Assembly: GCF_000621585.1 (NCBI RefSeq)
Contig: NZ_JHXY01000012.1
Coordinates: 46,262 to 110,261 of the forward strand
Length of the DNA: 64,000 nt
Reading direction: 5' to 3'
From: [Eubacterium] cellulosolvens LD2006
GTDB lineage: Bacteria; Bacillota; Clostridia; Lachnospirales; Lachnospiraceae
Position numbers and translations under genes: made by a program. The notes under the pieces were generated by a model. It saw only the letters and a list, made by a program, of their open reading frames with translations. It was not told the DNA's origin and ran no database searches. Below are positions 60,594 through 64,000 of this stretch, in pieces (the first letter of the stretch is position 1; the number at the start of each line of letters is the position of its first letter).

Positions 60594-61453
60594 GTGGAGT
60601 GGATGGCGATAATTGGTGATTCGATTCAGTATATTGAAGAGCATATCACAGAGGATGTGACAGCTGATGAAGTGGCAAAGGCTGTAGGCGTATCACCATT
60701 TTATTTTCAGAAGGGATTTGCCATGCTCGTGGATTCAGCTTGACTGAATATATCCGCAACAGAAGGCTGGCTCTGGCCGGAAACGACCTTCTGATAACAG
60801 ATGATAAAATCATCGATATTGCCATGAAGTACGGGTATGACTCTCCGGATAGTTTTACCAAAGCTTTTACAAGATTTCATGGTGTGTCGCCTTCATCCGT
60901 GCGCAAGGATGAGGTGATGCTGAAAACCTTCGCTCCGCTGAAACTGAAGATATCATTAGAAGGAGGCTATCTCATGGATTATAAGATCATTAAAAAGGAT
61001 GCTTTTACGGTTGTTGCAAATGCAAAGATGTTTTCATATGAAGGGGCAAAGGAGGCTGTCCCGCAGTTCTGGCAGGAACATTACAAAGCCGGAAAGGGAA
61101 AGCATGTTATGGGAGTTTACGGGATCAATATCGATACCACTATGGGGCAGGAAGAGTTTGAATACCTGATCGCAGATCCGTACAATCCGAAGAACGATGT
61201 ACCGGAAGGGTTTGTTACCAGAACAATACCATCATTTGACTGGGCAGTATTTCCCTGCAAAGGAGCGATGCCGGATGCTCTTCAGGATGTGAATACCAAA
61301 ATCTTCACAGAGTGGCTGCCGGCGCTTAAGGAATATGAGTTTGCTGCCGGTTATTGCGTGGAATTCTACGATGATCCTACAAAGTATGAGAAAGGGACTC
61401 AGGATGAGAATTATTATTGTGAGATCTGGATCCCTGTAAAGAAGAAGGCGTAA
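60594..61453 (+). pseudogene. AraC-family regulator with GyrI domain, frameshifted
   Basis: GTG 60594 with GGGAGG upstream starts a frame reading IGDSIQYIEEHITEDVTADEVAKAVGVSPFYFQKGFAML, the first AraC helix-turn-helix, then stops at ~60742. The -1/+2 frame carries on exactly where it should: GFSLTEYIRNRRLALAG, the second helix-turn-helix, and from ~60973 a GyrI-like effector domain (MDYKIIKKDAFTVVANAKMFSYEGAKEAVPQFW) to 61453. One missing base near 60730 explains it. The downstream domain could still be made from the ATG at 60974, which has GGAGG-like AGAAGGAGG upstream. Confidence 0.8.
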
Positions 61454-61478
61454 GCGAGAGTAGTATCGAAAGATAAAA

Positions 61479-61506
61479 CCTGTACCCTGGGAAACCGGGG
61501 TACAGG
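61479..61506. terminator. Hairpin after the AraC/GyrI gene
   Basis: CCTGTACCC pairs perfectly with GGGTACAGG around a 10-nt loop. On the + strand it is followed by A residues, on the - strand by TTTTAT, so it fits better as a - strand terminator although no - strand gene is near. Confidence 0.5.
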
Positions 61507-61512
61507 AAAAAT

Positions 61513-61540
61513 ATTTGGCTAACGCCAAATACGCTCCGCA
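61513..61540 (+). repeat. Dispersed hairpin repeat, short fragment
   Basis: ATTTGGC-TAAC-GCCAAAT is a perfect 7-bp hairpin, followed at once by ACGCTCCGCA, the start of the block that follows the hairpin in the longer copies. Confidence 0.5.
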
Positions 61541-61679
61541 ATTGACATTCACCATGAGATTTATCTATCTGATGCGAGAAAAGTCCAGCCGGAGAAACTG
61601 AAGACAGTGATCCGGCATCCGATCAGGGCGCTGGATGTCCGGAGGTTGCTCGAGATCCGGGGGATCTCGGTCCAGCAAC

Positions 61680-61765
61680 GACCGAAGTGGAACGTAGACC
61701 ATCCGCTTAGCGCGGACCGAAACGGAGTGTAGATGCTCTGCGCTGACCGAAGTGGAACGGAGAGA
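61680..61765 (+). repeat. Tandem imperfect repeat before the YoaP gene
   Basis: GACCGAAGTGGAACG recurs at 61680, 61715 (as GACCGAAACGGAGTG) and 61745, spaced 35 and 30 bp, each followed by GTAGA and a CGCTNNGCGC-like piece. Just upstream GTTGCTCGAGATCC and GGATCTC...AGCAAC form a hairpin (~61648-61678). The 61454-61781 gap contains no gene I can support. Confidence 0.65.
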
Positions 61766-61781
61766 GTAGGAGGAGAGGACT

Positions 61782-62528
61782 ATGGAGTATATCAGGGTTA
61801 CAAAAGAGAATCTGGAAGAGGAGCATATCTGCTGTGCCATATCCAACAATAAAGATGTACAGGTATCTTCAAAGAAGGCGTGGCTTGCGGACAGATTTGA
61901 TGAGGGGCTTGTATTCTTAAAAAGTGTGGAGCGCGGGAAATGCTTCATAGAATATATTCCGGCAGAGCATGCATGGAATCCAATTGAAGCACCTGGGTAT
62001 ATGTATATAGACTGCCTATGGGTTTCCGGTTCTTTCAAAGGTCATGGATATTCAAGCGACCTGCTTTCTGAATGCATCAAAGACAGCAAGGAGAAGGGAA
62101 AGAAAGGACTTTGCATTCTTGCTGCAGCAAAGAAAAAGCCGTTTCTGGCTGATCCGAAATTCCTGAAATATAAAGGCTTTGAAGTGGGTGATGAAGCGGA
62201 TAACGGAATACAGTTATGGTATCTGCCCTTTGAGAAAGGGGCTGAGAAGCCGATGTTCAAAGAGTGTGCCAAGCATCCGCACATAGATGAGGAAGGATAT
62301 GTTCTTTACTATACGAACCAGTGTCCGTTCAATGCGAAGTATGTACCTGTGCTGAAAGAGACAGCCAAGAACAATGGCATTCCATTCAGAGCTATGAAGA
62401 TCAAAAGTAGGAATGATGCTCAGAATGCACCGACGCCGATCACAACTTATTCGCTATTTTGTGATGGGAAGTATGTCACGAATGAACAGATGAATGACAA
62501 GAAGTTTATGAAGCTTGTGAACGGATAA
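61782..62528 (+). CDS. GNAT acetyltransferase with YoaP domain
   Basis: A 248-residue protein: GNAT domain (~1-150; WVSGSFKGHGYSSDLLSECIKDSKEKGKKGLCILAA is the acetyl-CoA loop) and a C-terminal YoaP-type domain (~165-248; YTNQCPFNAKYVPVLKETAKNNGIPFRAMKIKSRNDAQNAPTPITTYSLFCDGKYVTNEQM). The second part looks like a degraded thioredoxin-like fold with a lone Cys (NQCPF). GGAGGAGAGG lies 5 bp before the ATG. Function unknown. Confidence 0.88.
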   Translation: MEYIRVTKENLEEEHICCAISNNKDVQVSSKKAWLADRFDEGLVFLKSVERGKCFIEYIPAEHAWNPIEAPGYMYIDCLWVSGSFKGHGYSSDLLSECIKDSKEKGKKGLCILAAAKKKPFLADPKFLKYKGFEVGDEADNGIQLWYLPFEKGAEKPMFKECAKHPHIDEEGYVLYYTNQCPFNAKYVPVLKETAKNNGIPFRAMKIKSRNDAQNAPTPITTYSLFCDGKYVTNEQMNDKKFMKLVNG

Positions 62529-62658
62529 CTCTACTTTCCGTAGGTTGTTATGAGGCCTTCGGTGCAATATCATTTGTTTATGAACATGATATTGAAGGAG
62601 GATCTGAGATGAATCAATATATTACGGGCACAGCGTGATGCATAAGGGGCATTAGATA

Positions 62659-63519
62659 ATGGCGGACAGGTATAAAGAAATCAAAGAGAATATTTGTCAT
62701 TATAGTGAAGCGGATAGCGCAATAAAAGCAGTGATCGCTATTGGCTCAACCATCAGAGAGTCCGTTAAAGCGGATGAGTATTCGGATCTTGATCTGATCA
62801 TTGTAACTGGTAATCCTACAAGCTGGTATTCAGGAGAATATCCGAAACTGTTAGGAGAGATCAGTATAGAGTTCGTTGAACCGACGCTGGGCAACGGAAA
62901 AGAATATCGTGCTGTTTATGATGAAGATAAAGACGTGGACATGATCATATTCACACCGGAACAATTTACTGAGGCTGTAAAAAACGGTACTGCCGGGTGG
63001 GTAATGAACCGGGGCTATGCTTTCTTGTGTGACAAAGCAGGTTTTTCAGAGTTGGTTAGGGAGTATGTGAAACCTTCTGTATCTTCGCCGCAGATAAGTG
63101 AATTGGAATATCTTAATCTGACAAACGATTTCTACTTTCACAATATCTGGGCGGCTAAGAAATTGCTGCGCGGCGAGCTGTGGTCGGCAAAGATGTGTGT
63201 GGATGCCTACTTGAAAAAATATCTGCTTAAAATGATAGAGCTTTACTGCTATAAGAAAGACGGTAGGGATGTCTGGCATGACGGTCGCTTCATTGATCGT
63301 TGGGCGGATGACTGGATTCTGGAGAAATTGGAACTTTGTTTTGCGCATTATGAAGAGTCAGATATTAGAAATGCACTTTTCAATACACATGATCTTTTTC
63401 GAAATCTTGCAACTGTGATTGCAGAGAAAAATGGCTTTGAATATCCTTTGAAGGCCGAAACTACAGCTAAGGAGTATATAAAGGGAAATAGAGAAATTGA
63501 GAATAATCAACTATTTTGA
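62659..63519 (+). CDS. Aminoglycoside 6-adenylyltransferase (ANT(6)/AadK-like)
   Basis: A 286-residue nucleotidyltransferase: IAIGSTIRESVKADEYSDLDLIIV holds the GS...DxD metal site; GEISIEFVEPTLGNGKEYRAVYDEDKDVDMIIF supplies the third acidic residue; the C-terminal helical half has FYFHNIWAAKKLLRGELWSAKMCVDAYLKKYLLKMIELYCY. Family members adenylylate streptomycin at position 6. The usual GSR is GST here. Whether it gives resistance cannot be told from sequence; chromosomal relatives are often weak. In a region with other remnants and an IS630-type gene, transfer is plausible. Confidence 0.87.
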   Translation: MADRYKEIKENICHYSEADSAIKAVIAIGSTIRESVKADEYSDLDLIIVTGNPTSWYSGEYPKLLGEISIEFVEPTLGNGKEYRAVYDEDKDVDMIIFTPEQFTEAVKNGTAGWVMNRGYAFLCDKAGFSELVREYVKPSVSSPQISELEYLNLTNDFYFHNIWAAKKLLRGELWSAKMCVDAYLKKYLLKMIELYCYKKDGRDVWHDGRFIDRWADDWILEKLELCFAHYEESDIRNALFNTHDLFRNLATVIAEKNGFEYPLKAETTAKEYIKGNREIENNQLF

Positions 63520-63531
63520 AAGTGACAATAA

Positions 63532-63681
63532 AGATACTTCTTTCCAGAGAAATTCAGACTGGTAGGTTTTGAGCCGGAACACTCACAAGGACTTAGGCGA
63601 ATGCTGGTAGATAATTATTCGATATTTTATATATTCAAGGAAGAGCTTGTCACGGTAACTAGTATAACGAAAAATAAATAA
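63532..63681 (+). pseudogene. RelE/ParE-type toxin C-terminal remnant
   Basis: A frame without a start reads PEKFRLVGFEPEHSQGLRRM, then LVDNYSIFYIFKEELVTVTSI before a stop. The NYxIFYxxxEExVxVxxI pattern is the last two strands of a RelE/ParE toxin. The N-terminal ~45 residues are missing and no antitoxin is next to it. Confidence 0.5.
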
Positions 63682-63710
63682 CTGATACTTTAATTATTCT
63701 GTGGTATAAT
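63682..63710 (+). promoter_or_regulatory. Promoter of the transposase gene
   Basis: CTGATA, a 17-bp spacer and a perfect TATAAT (63705-63710), 31 bp before the ATG at 63742. Confidence 0.7.
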
Positions 63711-63741
63711 AGTTTTATCATGTATAACAGAGGTGGCTATT

Positions 63742-64000
63742 ATGTCAAGAAAAGCAACTGCAATAACCCTTAGGGATGGAGATTACGAATACCTTCGTTC
63801 ATTAATCAAACAACGTACAATACAGGCTCAAGTAGTTATTCGTGCTCACATTCTGTTGGACAGAGCTAATAGCGTACCCATCCGTGATATCGCAAGAATT
63901 TACGACATAAGTACTGCAACAGTACAGCTTTGTGTATCAAAGTATCTTAGCGATGGTACTGACAGCGCTCTTTTTGATGCTCAACGTAAAGGCCGTCCTG
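63742..64000 (+). mobile_element. IS630-type transposase, 5' part
   Basis: The frame from ATG 63742 (GGTGG upstream) is open to the end of the window: ITLRDGDYEYLRSLIKQRTIQAQVVIRAHILLDRANSVPIRDIARIYDISTATVQLCVSKYLSDG, then LFDAQRKGRP. This is the winged-helix start of an IS630-family transposase, which binds the element ends; the DDE domain lies beyond the window. The left end of the element should be within 63520-63741, but I cannot fix its terminal repeat without the other end. Confidence 0.8.

Noticed and set aside
1..64000. tRNA, rRNA, tmRNA or phage integration site
   Set aside because: None of the conserved T-loop, rRNA or integrase signatures was seen on either strand while reading.

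Overview
The window looks like chromosome of a mid-GC Bacillota of the Clostridia, most likely Lachnospiraceae-like. The evidence is TTGACA/TATAAT-type promoters, strong purine-rich ribosome sites, frequent ATGA overlaps between genes, and a Bacillus/Clostridium-type tellurite-stress (Ter) operon of the YceG kind. No rRNA, tRNA or CRISPR array was recognised. Nearly all genes lie on the + strand. The last ~9 kb is visibly more AT-rich and full of gene remnants.

Layout. (1) 1-4 kb: end of an XRE regulator, a TraX-family membrane protein, an S24/S26-type peptidase, an unknown small protein and, on the - strand, a GtrII-like membrane glycosyltransferase. (2) 4.2-7.6 kb: a phospholipid operon with a PAP2-type phosphatase, an LPG-synthase-type membrane protein, phosphatidylserine synthase and phosphatidylserine decarboxylase. 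(3) 7.7-10 kb: a HEPN protein and a SulP/STAS anion transporter, then a possible non-coding transcript. (4) 10.5-39.3 kb: a ~29 kb co-directional block that is the most unusual part. It holds an acyltransferase-3, an acyl-AMP ligase fused to a degenerate anti-sigma-type ATPase, six tandem NRPS-condensation-like proteins (COG4908-like), STAS proteins, a STAS domain fused to an aminoglycoside-phosphotransferase-like kinase, a heterodimeric ABC exporter, two isoamylase-type debranching enzymes flanking a SpoIIE/RsbU-type phosphatase, an NhaC antiporter, a substrate-binding-like sensor, a four-helix membrane protein, an MFS protein, a GNAT enzyme and an RsbW-like ATPase. I read it as an undescribed acyl-transfer and export cluster wired to a partner-switching circuit. 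(5) 39.8-49.2 kb: a Ter biosynthetic-module operon (YceG, TelA, two TerD, HpcH/HpaI-type lyase, phosphoribosyltransferase, StiP/PELOTA protein, HAD phosphatase) behind a near-consensus promoter. (6) 49.2-55.1 kb: metal homeostasis. A CsoR-type operator pair drives a CopA ATPase whose C-terminus is a CopZ-like domain with its own in-frame start and ribosome site. Then come TcdA, a decayed two-component system, and a single-chain MntP-ZIP transporter fusion. (7) 55.3-64 kb: an AT-rich accessory region with HicAB, a flavin/alcohol-dehydrogenase redox operon, GyrI/AraC, GNAT, YoaP and ANT(6) genes, several broken genes, and the start of an IS630-type transposase.

A family of structured dispersed repeats is scattered through the window on both strands. 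Each has an unequal-sequence but self-complementary hairpin, then a CGCTCCGC-type block, and often a GAATGTCGC/GCGACATTC palindrome. One copy forms the last codons of the PAP2 gene and another forms the stop of a RhaD remnant.
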